Positions 27,579 through 36,693 of a stretch of DNA of 64,000 bases are shown here, piece by piece (positions within the stretch are counted from its first letter, which is position 1; each line of letters opens with the position of its first letter). The notes below the pieces were generated by a model. That model was given only the letters and a program-made list of their open reading frames with translations. It searched no databases and was not told where the DNA came from. Made by a program: the position numbers and the translations under genes. This DNA is from Microbacterium sp. Au-Mic1 (GTDB taxonomy: Bacteria; Actinomycetota; Actinomycetes; Actinomycetales; Microbacteriaceae), in NCBI RefSeq assembly GCF_021341785.1, contig NZ_JAJTTF010000004.1:124001-188000 (forward strand), given 5' to 3'.

Positions 27579-29416
27579 GCGCGCGGCCGGAGATCACGTG
27601 GCGCCCGGTCCAGCGGATCGTGCTTCCGGATGATGCCGTGCCCCCGGGCACGCGGGACCTGTACGTGCGCGTGGACGGCGAATCCGAGATCGTCGGGCGC
27701 ACCTCGCTCCGTCTCGGGGCGGAGGCGCACGCATCATTCGCGACGTACTTCGGCGGCTTTCCGCGCGTGGCGTGGGCCGATACAGGCTTCGACCGCCTTC
27801 GGCTGTCGCTGCGCATCGACGGAGAAGCGCGCATACACGTGCGGGGAACCGATGCGGCCGGCATGGTGCGGGATCTCGCGGACTCGTCCGCGTCCGGGGA
27901 CTGGTCTCTCGAGCTGCCTCTGGATGAGCGCTCCGCGGGCTGGATCTGGTTCGATGTCGACGCCTCTGGGCCGGTCACGCTGCACGACGCCGAGTGGTCG
28001 GCCCCGGAACCAGCGCGACCGGAGACGAGCGTGTCCATCGCGATCACGACCTTCAACCGCTCGGATGACTGTGTGGCCCTGATCGCACGGCTGGCTTCTG
28101 ATCCCCAGGTGAAGAAGAGGATCCTGCAGGTGGTCGTGACCGATCAGGGCACGCAGCAGATCCGGAGCAACCCCGGATTCGCGGAGGCGGCCCGGCCCTG
28201 GGGGCCTCTGCTCCGAGTCATCGAGCAGGACAACCTCGGGGGCTCCGGAGGATTCAGCCGGGGCATGCTGGAGGCCCGCAGCACCCCCGCCAGCCACGTG
28301 CTGGTGCTGGATGACGACGTGAACCTGGAGCCGGAATCGCTGCTGCGGATGCTCGCGCGCGCGGAGCACGCGCAGCACGAGCCGCTGATCGGAGCGCAGA
28401 TGCTCCGGCTCACCGAACCGACGCGCCTGCATTCCTGGGGCGAGCGGGTCAATCGTCGCCGGTTCTGGTGGGAGCCGGTGCACCCCGAGCTCGCCGGTCT
28501 CGATCTGGCGGAAGCGGGTCCGGATCGGCTGCCGGTCCTGAGCGAGCCCTGTCCGGTCGATTTCAACGGCTGGTGGATGTGTCTCATCCCGCTTTCCGTC
28601 GTGGAGTCGGTGGGCGCGTCATTGCCGCTGTTCATCAAATGGGACGACGCCGAGTTCGGCTTGCGCGCCGCGGCGGCGGGGCATCGGACCATCACGCTTC
28701 CGGGCGCAGCGCTCTGGCACGTGCCCTGGACGGCCAAGGATGACGGGCTCGACTGGCAGGCCTACTACCAGTTGCGCAATCGTCTGATCGCCGCGCTGCT
28801 TCATTCGCCGCGGCGACGTGGCGGCGCTCTGCTGCCCGACATGCTCGCCCTCGACGTCAACCATGTGCTGTGCCTGCAGTACGGATCCGCTGCGGTGCGA
28901 CGAGCCGCCGTGCGCGATGTGCTTGAGGGCCCCGGTCATCTCGTGACCGGCCTGCGGAGCGCGCCCGGACGTGTCCGTGCCATCCTCGCCGAGGAGGGAC
29001 AGGCTCTGCAGACCCGCGAAGATCTGTCCGTGGCGCAGGAAGTCGCGGTACCTGTCGCGCCGCGGGGCGCGGTGGCCACGGCGGGACGGCTTCTGCGAGT
29101 CCTCGCCCATCAGCTCCGACGCCGGGTCGGCGCGCCGGGCGGACTTCCCATGCGCGAGGTCGTCACGCTGCGGCGCGAGCACGGAAAGTGGTGGTCCCTG
29201 GGTCTGGTCGATACCGCATTCCTGCAGAGCGCGACGGGGAGCAGCGGATTCCTGCTGCGCCGCGATCGGCGCAGTGCCGCGAAGCACTTCCTTGGTGCGC
29301 TGCGCTCCGTCATCGTGCTCTGGTGGAAGTGGCCCGCGTTGGCGCGGCGCTACCGCGCCGACGCGGCGTCGCTGTCGAGCGCGGCCACCTGGTTCTCCGT
29401 CTTCGACGAGTCGTAG
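27575..29416 (+). CDS. glfT2: GlfT2-like galactofuranosyltransferase
   Basis: A 613-residue protein with the three-part layout of mycobacterial GlfT2: an N-terminal beta-sandwich (1-150), a GT-A domain (150-390) and a helical C-terminal region. Key residues are the NLGGSGGFSRG motif (220-230), the metal-binding DDD at 246-248, FIKWDDAEF with the catalytic-base pair D357/D358, and H382 in the LWHVPW loop. GlfT2 extends galactofuran chains from UDP-galactofuranose at the membrane face; glf in this window supplies that donor. The length is close to the mycobacterial enzyme. Its final 67 bases overlap the convergent DUF2142 gene. Confidence 0.88.
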   Translation: MSARPEITWRPVQRIVLPDDAVPPGTRDLYVRVDGESEIVGRTSLRLGAEAHASFATYFGGFPRVAWADTGFDRLRLSLRIDGEARIHVRGTDAAGMVRDLADSSASGDWSLELPLDERSAGWIWFDVDASGPVTLHDAEWSAPEPARPETSVSIAITTFNRSDDCVALIARLASDPQVKKRILQVVVTDQGTQQIRSNPGFAEAARPWGPLLRVIEQDNLGGSGGFSRGMLEARSTPASHVLVLDDDVNLEPESLLRMLARAEHAQHEPLIGAQMLRLTEPTRLHSWGERVNRRRFWWEPVHPELAGLDLAEAGPDRLPVLSEPCPVDFNGWWMCLIPLSVVESVGASLPLFIKWDDAEFGLRAAAAGHRTITLPGAALWHVPWTAKDDGLDWQAYYQLRNRLIAALLHSPRRRGGALLPDMLALDVNHVLCLQYGSAAVRRAAVRDVLEGPGHLVTGLRSAPGRVRAILAEEGQALQTREDLSVAQEVAVPVAPRGAVATAGRLLRVLAHQLRRRVGAPGGLPMREVVTLRREHGKWWSLGLVDTAFLQSATGSSGFLLRRDRRSAAKHFLGALRSVIVLWWKWPALARRYRADAASLSSAATWFSVFDES

Positions 29417-30930
29417 ACGGACGCGAGCTCGTTCGCGGAGTCGGCATCCGCGGGCTCATTGTCCGCGTCGTCGGAGAACAGGCGATTGGCCCAGAGGAGA
29501 CCGGCGAGGAGCAGCGCGAAGGCGACCGAGCCGATCAGCCACACTCCCATCGGCGAAGGCGCCCAGCCCCACCACCACTCGGCGTGCGAACCCGGATCCA
29601 CATTCGTGACGTCGAGGCCCGTCGTGTAGCGCTGGATGTTGATGTGCAGCGAGACCGCATTAGTCAGCGCCAGGGCGGCCGCGGAGATGATCAGCGGCCA
29701 TCCGCGCCACAGCGTCCGTGCCTTCTCGTTCGCTGCCGAGACACCGAGCGCGATGATCATCAGAGGCATGATGTAGCGAGGCTGCACGCCCTGGCCGACA
29801 TGCGCCCCGGACTGCCAGAGGATGTAGAACGGCACGAACCACATCGCGGCGAGCGTGGCGAGCGAAGCGACGATCCGGCGTCGGGTGGCGCCGTGGAGAC
29901 CTGTGAGCAGCACGAAGCCGAAGACGGCCGACCCGAGAACCCACACGACAGAGGGAACGCCGGTGTCGAACCAGCCGAGGGGCCAGTATCCGAAGATGCC
30001 GATCCAGAGGCTGGGGATGTCCAGCGCGTTGCGGACCAGCTCGCCGCCGCTGAGGTGGCTGCCGTAGCCGCCGAGTCCTCCTGTGGCCGCACTGCTCTGA
30101 GACGCGGAGAGGTACAGTGCCGCGCTGAGGACCACGACGGCCGCACCGCCCACGAGCGGGACCAGTAGGCCGCGGCCGCGTCGCAGACCGAGCCAGAGAG
30201 CGATCATCGCGCCGAAGACGGCGAACAGCGCGGCGTCGGCTCTGGCGCCGGCGCCGAGCAGGGCTGCGAGCACGGCGAGCGAGGTCAGCACGACCGTCTG
30301 CCTCCGGGCCGGAGCGATGAGTGCGCCGTACAGCGACACCCACACCGTCGCGGCGGACAGCAGAGCCCAGGACGACGGATTGGTCGAGGCGAAGACGAAG
30401 AGGCCGAGCGGCACCGATGCTGCGATCACCGAGATGACAAGCGCCGGGCGCAGGCGTCGTGGCAGGAACAGGAACACCGCGGTGATGAGCCCGACTGCGA
30501 TGACCGAGTTGGCGAGCCGCATCGCGACCACGGACGCGGCGACGTCCTTGCTGGCAAAGACCGACATCGCCCCGTAGAACACCGGGGGGTACAGATGATC
30601 GATGTTCGCGCGCTTGACCAGCGCCAGTCCGGGGGCGTCCTCCTTCCAGCAGCTCCCGCTAATGTCGGAGTGCTGCGCCGCACAGATCGCCTGAGCGACC
30701 GGTGTCGGCACCTTGCGCTCGACAGATCCGCTGGTGCCAGTGGGTTCCTCGCAGAGTCCGGGTCGATCGCCGAGCCCGCACCAGATGGATGCGAGGTGGA
30801 AATCGTCGTCCGGGCTGGACCCTACCGCGGAGCTGAACGACCACGAGAACAGTGCAAGCACCGCCAGAAGAGGGATGGCGATGACGGCGGTCAAGCGCGC
30901 GGACTGGGAGCGGGAACGCGATGGGGACAC
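29350..30930 (-). CDS. DUF2142 polytopic membrane protein, second copy
   Basis: A 526-residue membrane protein, paralog of the 13560 gene. After the first helix it has the same loop, SSPDDDFHLASIWCG (D41-D43), with matching cysteines (GLCE, AICAAQ, GSCWKED), then about ten more helices. The conserved acidic pair in the first outside loop is what GT-C sugar transferases have, so transfer from a polyprenyl-phosphate sugar is a plausible role. The GTG follows a TAGCAT box by six bases. The C-terminal tail is short, acidic and cytosolic, and its codons overlap the end of the GlfT2-like gene by 67 bases on the other strand. Confidence 0.8.
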   Translation of the reverse strand: MSPSRSRSQSARLTAVIAIPLLAVLALFSWSFSSAVGSSPDDDFHLASIWCGLGDRPGLCEEPTGTSGSVERKVPTPVAQAICAAQHSDISGSCWKEDAPGLALVKRANIDHLYPPVFYGAMSVFASKDVAASVVAMRLANSVIAVGLITAVFLFLPRRLRPALVISVIAASVPLGLFVFASTNPSSWALLSAATVWVSLYGALIAPARRQTVVLTSLAVLAALLGAGARADAALFAVFGAMIALWLGLRRGRGLLVPLVGGAAVVVLSAALYLSASQSSAATGGLGGYGSHLSGGELVRNALDIPSLWIGIFGYWPLGWFDTGVPSVVWVLGSAVFGFVLLTGLHGATRRRIVASLATLAAMWFVPFYILWQSGAHVGQGVQPRYIMPLMIIALGVSAANEKARTLWRGWPLIISAAALALTNAVSLHINIQRYTTGLDVTNVDPGSHAEWWWGWAPSPMGVWLIGSVAFALLLAGLLWANRLFSDDADNEPADADSANELASVYDSSKTENQVAALDSDAASAR

Positions 30931-30936
30931 GCGACC

Positions 30937-30942
30937 ATGCTA
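30937..30942 (-). promoter_or_regulatory. -10 box of the second DUF2142 gene (leaderless type)
   Basis: TAGCAT (minus strand) ends six bases before the GTG. It is part of CGGTAGCAT, also found before the first DUF2142 gene. Confidence 0.5.
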
Positions 30943-31031
30943 CCGATGCGATCTGGAGGACCCGTCCGCAGGCGTGTTCGACGTCGCCACGATCTCTGCA
31001 CGCCGTCGCGGGGCACCGACCGGGCCAGGTG

Positions 31032-31973
31032 TCAGATGCGGTCGGATGCTGTGAGCCGACTAGCCGCGAAATCCTTGATCGCGGTGCGGGGTGTGCGCTG
31101 GGGCGCCCATCCGAGTTCGTCGCGCAGTCGGGCGCTGGAGCCGGTGATCTCCATCAGATCGGTGGGGCGCCATCGTGCGGGGTCGTCGACGAGGTCGGGA
31201 AGGTCGTGGCCGATCGCTTCGCAGACGAGCGCGAGGATCTCGAGGCCGGAGAGGGAGGCGCCGCTGCTGACGTTGTAGGTGGTGTGCTGCAGTGATTCGG
31301 CGTCGATGAGGTCGAGGTAGGCGCGGGCGATGTCCCGCACGTCCGTGTAGTCGCGTCGGGTGGACAGGTTTCCCGTGGACAGCGGTGCGCCCACGGGTAG
31401 CGCTCGCAATGCCGTGTAGAGGTCCGGCACGAGGAATCCTGGGGCCTGGCCGGGGCCGATGTGGTTGAAGGGGCGTGCGACGACGGTGTCGATGCCGCGG
31501 CGCCGATAGTAGTCGGCCTGCTGCTCCACGAGGATCTTGCTGACCGCGTACGGTGAGCTCGCGGCGAGAGGGGAGTCCTCGGTGAGTGGCGTCTCGCCGC
31601 CGCCGGCGTAGACGCCTCCGGTGCTCACGACCAGGATACGGCCTCCGATCGCTCCGGCGAGAGCGGCTTCTCCGACAGCGGTCATCATGGCGCTGTTCGC
31701 GGTGATGTACTGCTGCGGTTGGGCGAAGGAAGGGCCGACGGCGGCGAGTCCGGCGAGGTGGATCACGGCGTCCGCGTGCAGGCCGGCCGGCCAGCCGTCT
31801 CTCAGGTCGGCGACGTGCCAGGAGCTCAGCCGGTCGCGATCGGGCCAGGACGCGTCGGCGCGTGCGATGCCGTGAACGTCGTGGCCTCGACCGAGCGCCT
31901 CCGCGATGACATGACGTCCGACGAAGCCGGAAGCGCCGGTGACGACGATCGAGCGCTTCGCGTCGGTCGTCAT
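31032..31973 (-). CDS. rmd: GDP-4-keto-6-deoxy-D-mannose reductase (GDP-D-rhamnose synthase)
   Basis: A 313-residue short-chain dehydrogenase. TGASGFVG (12-19) binds NAD(P)H and Y142/K146 in PYAVSK are catalytic. The segment RPFNHIGPGQAPGFLVPD is typical of Rmd rather than of GDP-fucose synthase. It reduces the product of Gmd to GDP-D-rhamnose. The ATG overlaps the gmd stop by four bases (ATGA), which supports the shared pathway. GDP-6-deoxy-D-talose or GDP-L-fucose synthesis are less likely alternatives. Confidence 0.85.
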   Translation of the reverse strand: MTTDAKRSIVVTGASGFVGRHVIAEALGRGHDVHGIARADASWPDRDRLSSWHVADLRDGWPAGLHADAVIHLAGLAAVGPSFAQPQQYITANSAMMTAVGEAALAGAIGGRILVVSTGGVYAGGGETPLTEDSPLAASSPYAVSKILVEQQADYYRRRGIDTVVARPFNHIGPGQAPGFLVPDLYTALRALPVGAPLSTGNLSTRRDYTDVRDIARAYLDLIDAESLQHTTYNVSSGASLSGLEILALVCEAIGHDLPDLVDDPARWRPTDLMEITGSSARLRDELGWAPQRTPRTAIKDFAASRLTASDRI

Positions 31974-32962
31974 CTGGTGCCGGCGCCCTCGAGCGCGAGG
32001 TCGTTGCTCACCATGAGGGACACCAGGCCCTCGAACGACGTCTCACGGCGCCAGCCCAGCACGCGCTCGGCCTTCTCGGGGTTGCCGAGCAGGATGTCGA
32101 CTTCCGCGGGACGCATGAAGGCCGGGTCCTGCACGACATACGGGCGCCAGTCGTCGATCCCCACCTCGGCGAACGCGCGGGTGAGGAAGTCCTCGATGGA
32201 GTGGGTCTCGCCCGTCGCGAGGACGAAATCGTCCGGTTCGTCGTGCTGCAGCATCTGCCACATTCCGCGCACGTAGTCGCCCGCGTACCCCCAGTCCCGC
32301 TTCGGGTACAGGTCCCCGAGGACGATCTTGTCCTGCAGGCCCAGCTTGATCCGTGCCACGGCGCGGGTGATCTTCCGGGTAACGAACTCCGGTCCGCGGT
32401 GCTCGCCCTCGTGGTTGAACAGGATCCCGCACGAGACGAACATGCCGTAGCTCTCGCGATAGTTCCGGGCGATCCAATGCCCGTACAGCTTGGCGACCCC
32501 GTAGGGGCTGCGCGGGTGGAACAGCGACTGCTCGTCGTAGCCGCTGCCGGGACGGTTGTAGTCGAGCCCGCCGAACATCTCCGACGTCGACGCCTGATAG
32601 ACGCGCGTGGACTCGGCGCGCCCCGTCACGCGCACGGCTTCCAGGACGTTCAGGACGCCCTTGCCCGTGACATCGGCTGTGAGGGAGGGGTTCTTGAAGG
32701 AGTAGCCCACGTGGCTGATCGCAGCGAGGTTGTACAACTCTGTCGGATCCGAGTCCTCCACCGCACGCACGAGCGCGGCGGGATCCGTGAGGTCGCCCTC
32801 GAGAAGACGCACGTCAGGGAAGGCGGCCTCGAACGCGGCGCGCTTCGGGTTGTTCTGCCCCCGGATCAGGCCGTGGACAACGTAGCCGTTCTCGAGGAGC
32901 TGCTCTGCGAGATGATGGCCATCCTGGCCGGTGATCCCTGTCACCAGTGCACGCTTGCTCAC
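31970..32962 (-). CDS. gmd: GDP-mannose 4,6-dehydratase
   Basis: A 330-residue dehydratase converting GDP-D-mannose to GDP-4-keto-6-deoxy-D-mannose. The NADP loop is TGITGQDG (8-15), NLAAISHVGYSFKNP and YQASTSEMFG carry the active-site residues, and SPYGVAKLYGHW holds the YxxxK pair. HEGEHRGPEFVTRKI and VLGDLYPKRDWGYAGDYV are family hallmarks. The GTG at 32962 has GGAGGAG eight bases upstream. A longer in-frame reading upstream is not protein-like. Its product goes to the overlapping rmd gene. Confidence 0.95.
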   Translation of the reverse strand: MSKRALVTGITGQDGHHLAEQLLENGYVVHGLIRGQNNPKRAAFEAAFPDVRLLEGDLTDPAALVRAVEDSDPTELYNLAAISHVGYSFKNPSLTADVTGKGVLNVLEAVRVTGRAESTRVYQASTSEMFGGLDYNRPGSGYDEQSLFHPRSPYGVAKLYGHWIARNYRESYGMFVSCGILFNHEGEHRGPEFVTRKITRAVARIKLGLQDKIVLGDLYPKRDWGYAGDYVRGMWQMLQHDEPDDFVLATGETHSIEDFLTRAFAEVGIDDWRPYVVQDPAFMRPAEVDILLGNPEKAERVLGWRRETSFEGLVSLMVSNDLALEGAGTR

Positions 32963-33145
32963 GACTGCTTCTCCTCCGGGGTGATCCTGTGCGGTGCGGG
33001 CGTCATCGCCGCCACGTATCGTGTCGGCGGCCGCTCGATGCGCCCCACACACTACCAGCGGGCATTCGTCGGGATGCTGAGCCGAGGCGGCGTCAGGGAA
33101 GCGGGACGAGCCGCGGGCTCCGCTCGGTTCACCGGACCGCGTCGA

Positions 33146-33151
33146 TAGACT
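33146..33151 (+). promoter_or_regulatory. -10 box before the polyprenyl-sugar synthase operon
   Basis: TAGACT lies nine bases before the ATG at 33161, with a GGAGG between them. The 198-base gap from gmd otherwise shows no clear element. Confidence 0.4.
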
Positions 33152-33160
33152 GGAGGCACT

Positions 33161-33898
33161 ATGACGCAGACTCCTGACACCGTGCTGGTGATCGTGCCGG
33201 CCTGGAACGAGGAGCGCAACGTCGGCAACACGGTGCGCGAGATCCTCGCCACCGGGCGCGACTATCACGTCGCCGTGATCGACGACGGCTCGATCGACGC
33301 GACTACCCGGGTCGCACGGGACGCGGGGGCTATGGTCCTCACCCTCCCGTTCAACCTCGGCGTCGGGGGGGCGATGCGCACCGGGTTCACCTACGCGCAG
33401 CGCAAGGGCTACCGCCGGGCGATCCAGGTCGATGCGGACGGGCAGCACAACCCCGCCGACATCGAACGTGTGCTCGACGGGCTCGCGGACGCCGACATCT
33501 CGATCGGCGCGCGATTCAGCGACGTCGGGGATTACAAGGTGCGCGGGCCGCGCCGATGGGCGATGGTCGTGCTCGCGGGGATCGTCTCACGGGTGGCGCA
33601 CACGCGACTCACCGACGTCACGAGCGGCTTCCGGGCCGCGAACTCTCGGGCGATCGACCAGTACGTGAGCTACTATCCCGCCGAGTATCTGGGGGACACG
33701 CTGGACTCCCTCGTCGTGGCATGCCATGCCGGACTCACCGTCACCCAGGTGCCCGTCGCGATGCGCCCGCGGGTGCACGGGACGCCGAGCCAGGGGCCCA
33801 TCGGCTCGACGATCTATCTCGCCCGATCCGTGCTCGCGCTGGGACTCGCCCTGCTGCGACGTCCGCGGTCGCCCCGTCGAGCGGAGGAGACCGCATGA
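33161..33898 (+). CDS. Family 2 glycosyltransferase, polyprenyl-phosphate sugar synthase-like
   Basis: A 245-residue GT-A protein similar to dolichol-phosphate mannose synthases. VIVPAWNEERNVGNTV is the donor strand, DDGSID (41-46) and QVDADGQHNP (D91-D93) bind the metal and nucleotide, and RFSDVGDYKVRGPRRWAM with TSGFRAANSRA form the acceptor region. There is no large C-terminal membrane domain, so it needs a partner; the DUF2304 gene overlaps it by four bases and a flippase follows. The likely product is an undecaprenyl-phosphate sugar used outside the membrane. GGAGG lies just before the ATG. Confidence 0.85.
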   Translation: MTQTPDTVLVIVPAWNEERNVGNTVREILATGRDYHVAVIDDGSIDATTRVARDAGAMVLTLPFNLGVGGAMRTGFTYAQRKGYRRAIQVDADGQHNPADIERVLDGLADADISIGARFSDVGDYKVRGPRRWAMVVLAGIVSRVAHTRLTDVTSGFRAANSRAIDQYVSYYPAEYLGDTLDSLVVACHAGLTVTQVPVAMRPRVHGTPSQGPIGSTIYLARSVLALGLALLRRPRSPRRAEETA

Positions 33899-34293
33899 TC
33901 GCCGTCACCGGAATCGTGCTCGGGCTCGCGATGCTCGTGATCGTCACGACGTTGCTGTTGACCCGGCGCCTGCGGGAGAAGTACGCCGCCCTGTGGATCA
34001 TCATCGGTCTGGGAATGCTGGTCCTCGGAGTCTTCCCTGGCCTCCTCCTGGGACTCACCTCCGCGTTCGGCGTGGTCCTGCCGGCGAACCTGCTCTTCGC
34101 CATGGCGATCCTGCTGCTCCTGGGGGTCGCACTCCATCTTTCCTGGGAACTCTCCCAGGCGGAGGATGAGATACGTCGTGCGGCGGAGGAGCTCGCGATT
34201 CTGCGGGCCGATCACGATGGTCTCGTGCGCCGCATCGAAGTGCTCGAGTCGGGTGAGAGCGACCGTCCGGGCGCCTCCCTCACTGATGACTGA
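33895..34293 (+). CDS. DUF2304 small membrane protein
   Basis: A 132-residue protein with three transmembrane segments in the first 90 residues and a coiled-coil-like cytoplasmic tail (SQAEDEIRRAAEELAILRADHDGLVRRIEVLE). DUF2304 genes commonly follow GT2 genes, and the ATGA overlap here fits a paired subunit. It may anchor the synthase to the membrane or to the flippase through its tail. GGAGGAG precedes the ATG. The family is recognised; its function is unproven. Confidence 0.85.
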   Translation: MIAVTGIVLGLAMLVIVTTLLLTRRLREKYAALWIIIGLGMLVLGVFPGLLLGLTSAFGVVLPANLLFAMAILLLLGVALHLSWELSQAEDEIRRAAEELAILRADHDGLVRRIEVLESGESDRPGASLTDD

Positions 34294-35521
34294 CCAGGCT
34301 CGGCCCGGCGGAGGGCTGCGGACCGTCCTGGTCGCGACCGTCCTGGCCGGAGGGATCGGCTACGTCATCCAGGCCGCGATCCCGCCGCTGCTGAGGCAGG
34401 GCGACTACCTCGCCTTCACGACGTTCTGGTCTGCGACGTACCTGATCGTGTCCTGCCTTGCGGGCGTGCAGCAGGAGCTCACGCGGGCCTCGCGGTCGGG
34501 ACCCGACGGCAGCGGTTACCCCACATGGCGTGTGTTCGCGGTGGCGGCGGCGATCGCCGCCGCCGCGATCGTGGCAGCGATCTTCGCGGTGATCGGTCCG
34601 CGAGTCTTCCCCTCCGACACCGCCCCTCTGGTGCTCGCCATCACGGTCGCCGCCTTCGGGTACTGCCTGATCGCGGCGGTCAGCGGAGCTCTGTACGGGG
34701 TTCAGGACTGGCGCGGAGTCGGCGGCATGACCGTCTCCGATTCGCTGATCCGCGCTGTGGCGCTGGGGCTCGCCGTCCTGATGGGCGGAAGCGCGGCGCT
34801 CATGGGGTGGGCGGTGGCTGTGCCTTTCCTCCTCGCGGTCCTGATCATCTGGGCGTGGCGCGGCAGGCGGATCGCTGCGCATCTGCACCTCGACGTCGGG
34901 ATGGCGCAACTCTTCCGCAACGCCTCCGCGACCCTCGTCGCGTCCCTCGCCACGGGGGCGCTGATCAGCGGACTCCCGCTGCTTCTGCGTGCCCTCGCGT
35001 CCGATGCCGGCGAAGGGCAGCTGGCCTCGCTGATCCTGGTGATCTCGCTCACGCGCGCCCCGCTCGTGGTGCCCCTGGTCGCGCTGCAGGGCTACCTCCT
35101 GGTGCATTTCCGGGAGAGCAGACACCACGCGTCCACCGTGTTGCGCTGGGTCGGCGGGCTGCTCGTCGCGGTCGCCGCGCTGTCGGCCCTCGCCGCCTGG
35201 TTGGGGCCGATCATCCTGCACGCGGTCTATCCGGGGTTCGAGCCGCTCTCGGGCACGGTCTTCGCGGCGATCGTCGCCAGCGCCGGGCTCACGGGCGTGC
35301 TCTGCATCACTGGTCCCGCGCTGCTCGCGGCGAGCAGACATCGCTGGTACGTCGCGGGCTGGCTGCTCAGTGCGCTCGCGACGGTCGGCGTCCTTTCGAG
35401 CCCCGCCGATGCTCTGACCCGCATCCTCCTCGCGCTCGTCGCCGCGCCCGTCCTCGGCGCCGTGGTGCACGCCGTGGGCCTGGCGCGGACGACGAGCGGA
35501 CCGGTTCAGGCAGACGACTAG
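34286..35521 (+). CDS. Wzx/MATE-like polysaccharide flippase
   Basis: A 411-residue integral membrane protein with 10 to 12 predicted helices, starting LVATVLAGGIGYVIQAAIPPLL. The layout (a long first helix pair, then WSATYLIVSCLAGVQQEL and an internal pseudo-repeat from about residue 205) fits the MOP/polysaccharide-transport superfamily. It would flip a lipid-linked sugar or repeat unit. It overlaps the DUF2304 gene by eight bases, so GT2, DUF2304 and flippase form one translational unit. Sequence conservation in this class is low; a specific substrate cannot be named. Confidence 0.78.
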   Translation: MTDQARPGGGLRTVLVATVLAGGIGYVIQAAIPPLLRQGDYLAFTTFWSATYLIVSCLAGVQQELTRASRSGPDGSGYPTWRVFAVAAAIAAAAIVAAIFAVIGPRVFPSDTAPLVLAITVAAFGYCLIAAVSGALYGVQDWRGVGGMTVSDSLIRAVALGLAVLMGGSAALMGWAVAVPFLLAVLIIWAWRGRRIAAHLHLDVGMAQLFRNASATLVASLATGALISGLPLLLRALASDAGEGQLASLILVISLTRAPLVVPLVALQGYLLVHFRESRHHASTVLRWVGGLLVAVAALSALAAWLGPIILHAVYPGFEPLSGTVFAAIVASAGLTGVLCITGPALLAASRHRWYVAGWLLSALATVGVLSSPADALTRILLALVAAPVLGAVVHAVGLARTTSGPVQADD

Positions 35522-35573
35522 GGGTGCGATGATCCGTGTGCACGACCGGTCCGATCGGGGCACGGTGCACCTC

Positions 35574-36680
35574 CTACGGGCGCGAGGAATCGCCCAGGGC
35601 GGCCTCGAAGACGGCGCGCGTCTCCCTGGCCGTCCGCTCCCAGGTGAACAACTGGGCCTGTTCGTAGCCGGATGCCACCATGTCGGCGATGAGAGCCGGA
35701 TCCGAGGAGATCTTCGCGAGCAGGTCTGCCAGGGAGCGATCATCGGACGGATCGAAGTAGCGCGCGGCCTCACCGCCGACGTAGCGGTGCACCTCGATGT
35801 CACTCAGCAGTGCAGGGATCCCGGCGGCCATCGCCTCGATGGTAGGAAGCGAGAACCCCTCTGCGAAGGACGGGATGGCCAGGGCCGTCGCCGTGGAGTA
35901 CAGGTGAGCGACCTCGGCGTCGTCCAGCCAGCCCCGGAGGTCGACCCACTCGCCTACCTGCAACTCGTCGACGAGCGGCGCCAGCGGATCCTCGCCGCGG
36001 CCGCCGGTGATCACGATGCGCGGACGCTGGGATTCGGGAAGGAGCGCGACGGCGCGGATCAGCGCGCCCCAGTTCTTGTGGGGGCGACGGTTCCCCATGG
36101 CTAGGATCAGGGGCCCCTCGGTGCCGGCCAATGTCCGGTCGACGTTCGCGGGCGCCTGACCAGCGAGCGGTGTGACATCGATGCGATCGGCCGGAACGCC
36201 CAAGTACTTCACGAGCTCGTTCTTCGAGGTCGGGCTGATGGTCGCGATGCGGGTGGCGTTGCGGGAGGTCTGCTTCTCCATCCACTTCACGGGTGCCGTG
36301 TAGAGGGGAGTGGTCATCAGCTCCGGGTGGCTCCAGTAGAGCATGTCGTGCATGGTGACCACGGAGGGCATCTTCGTGCGGCGCGGGCCGAGCGTTGCGG
36401 GCGAATGCACGAGGTCCGCCCCTTCTCGCGAAGCGGCGCGCGCCACCTGAGTCAGTTCTCCCCAGGCCCAGATGAACCGGTTCTCACCGCTGATTCCCGA
36501 TTCCACGATCCTTCCGGGGAACCAGGACAGGTCGAGCTTCGCGCCCTCCTTCGAGACGAAGCCCACGTACTCCCAGTCGCCGGGCATCGTCCCGAGGGTG
36601 CGGTAGAGCTCCCTGGCGTAGGTCTCCATCCCGCCTTTGGTGCCGGTGTAGGAGAGGAGGTCGACGAGGACGCGGGGCAT
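35574..36680 (-). CDS. Family 4 glycosyltransferase
   Basis: A 368-residue GT-B enzyme. The GGMETYARELYR segment (16-27) binds the donor phosphates, HSPATLGPRR and TMHDMLYWSHP belong to the acceptor domain, GNRRPHKN starts the C-terminal domain, and EGFSLPTIE (E274, E282) is the EX7E motif. This layout is typical of mannosyl- or rhamnosyl-transferases of capsule and O-antigen loci. The ATG at 36680 is used because the motif-bearing fold begins there and an AAGGCT box lies just upstream; a longer in-frame reading runs into the acyltransferase gene. It converges with the flippase gene. Confidence 0.9.
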   Translation of the reverse strand: MPRVLVDLLSYTGTKGGMETYARELYRTLGTMPGDWEYVGFVSKEGAKLDLSWFPGRIVESGISGENRFIWAWGELTQVARAASREGADLVHSPATLGPRRTKMPSVVTMHDMLYWSHPELMTTPLYTAPVKWMEKQTSRNATRIATISPTSKNELVKYLGVPADRIDVTPLAGQAPANVDRTLAGTEGPLILAMGNRRPHKNWGALIRAVALLPESQRPRIVITGGRGEDPLAPLVDELQVGEWVDLRGWLDDAEVAHLYSTATALAIPSFAEGFSLPTIEAMAAGIPALLSDIEVHRYVGGEAARYFDPSDDRSLADLLAKISSDPALIADMVASGYEQAQLFTWERTARETRAVFEAALGDSSRP

Positions 36681-36687
36681 CGGTGCA

Positions 36688-36693
36688 GCCTTA
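36688..36693 (-). promoter_or_regulatory. Possible -10 box of the GT4 gene
   Basis: TAAGGC on the minus strand lies seven bases before the ATG, inside the last codons of the acyltransferase gene. The match to TANNNT is imperfect. Confidence 0.3.

Noticed and set aside
31970..33448. Longer gmd reading from an upstream start
   Set aside because: The extra 160 residues are not conserved, and the GTG at 32962 has a strong GGAGGAG ribosome site.
35522..35573. Possible terminator with two GTGCAC sites between the flippase and GT4 genes
   Set aside because: The six-base arms pair, but the interior does not extend the stem; too weak to call.
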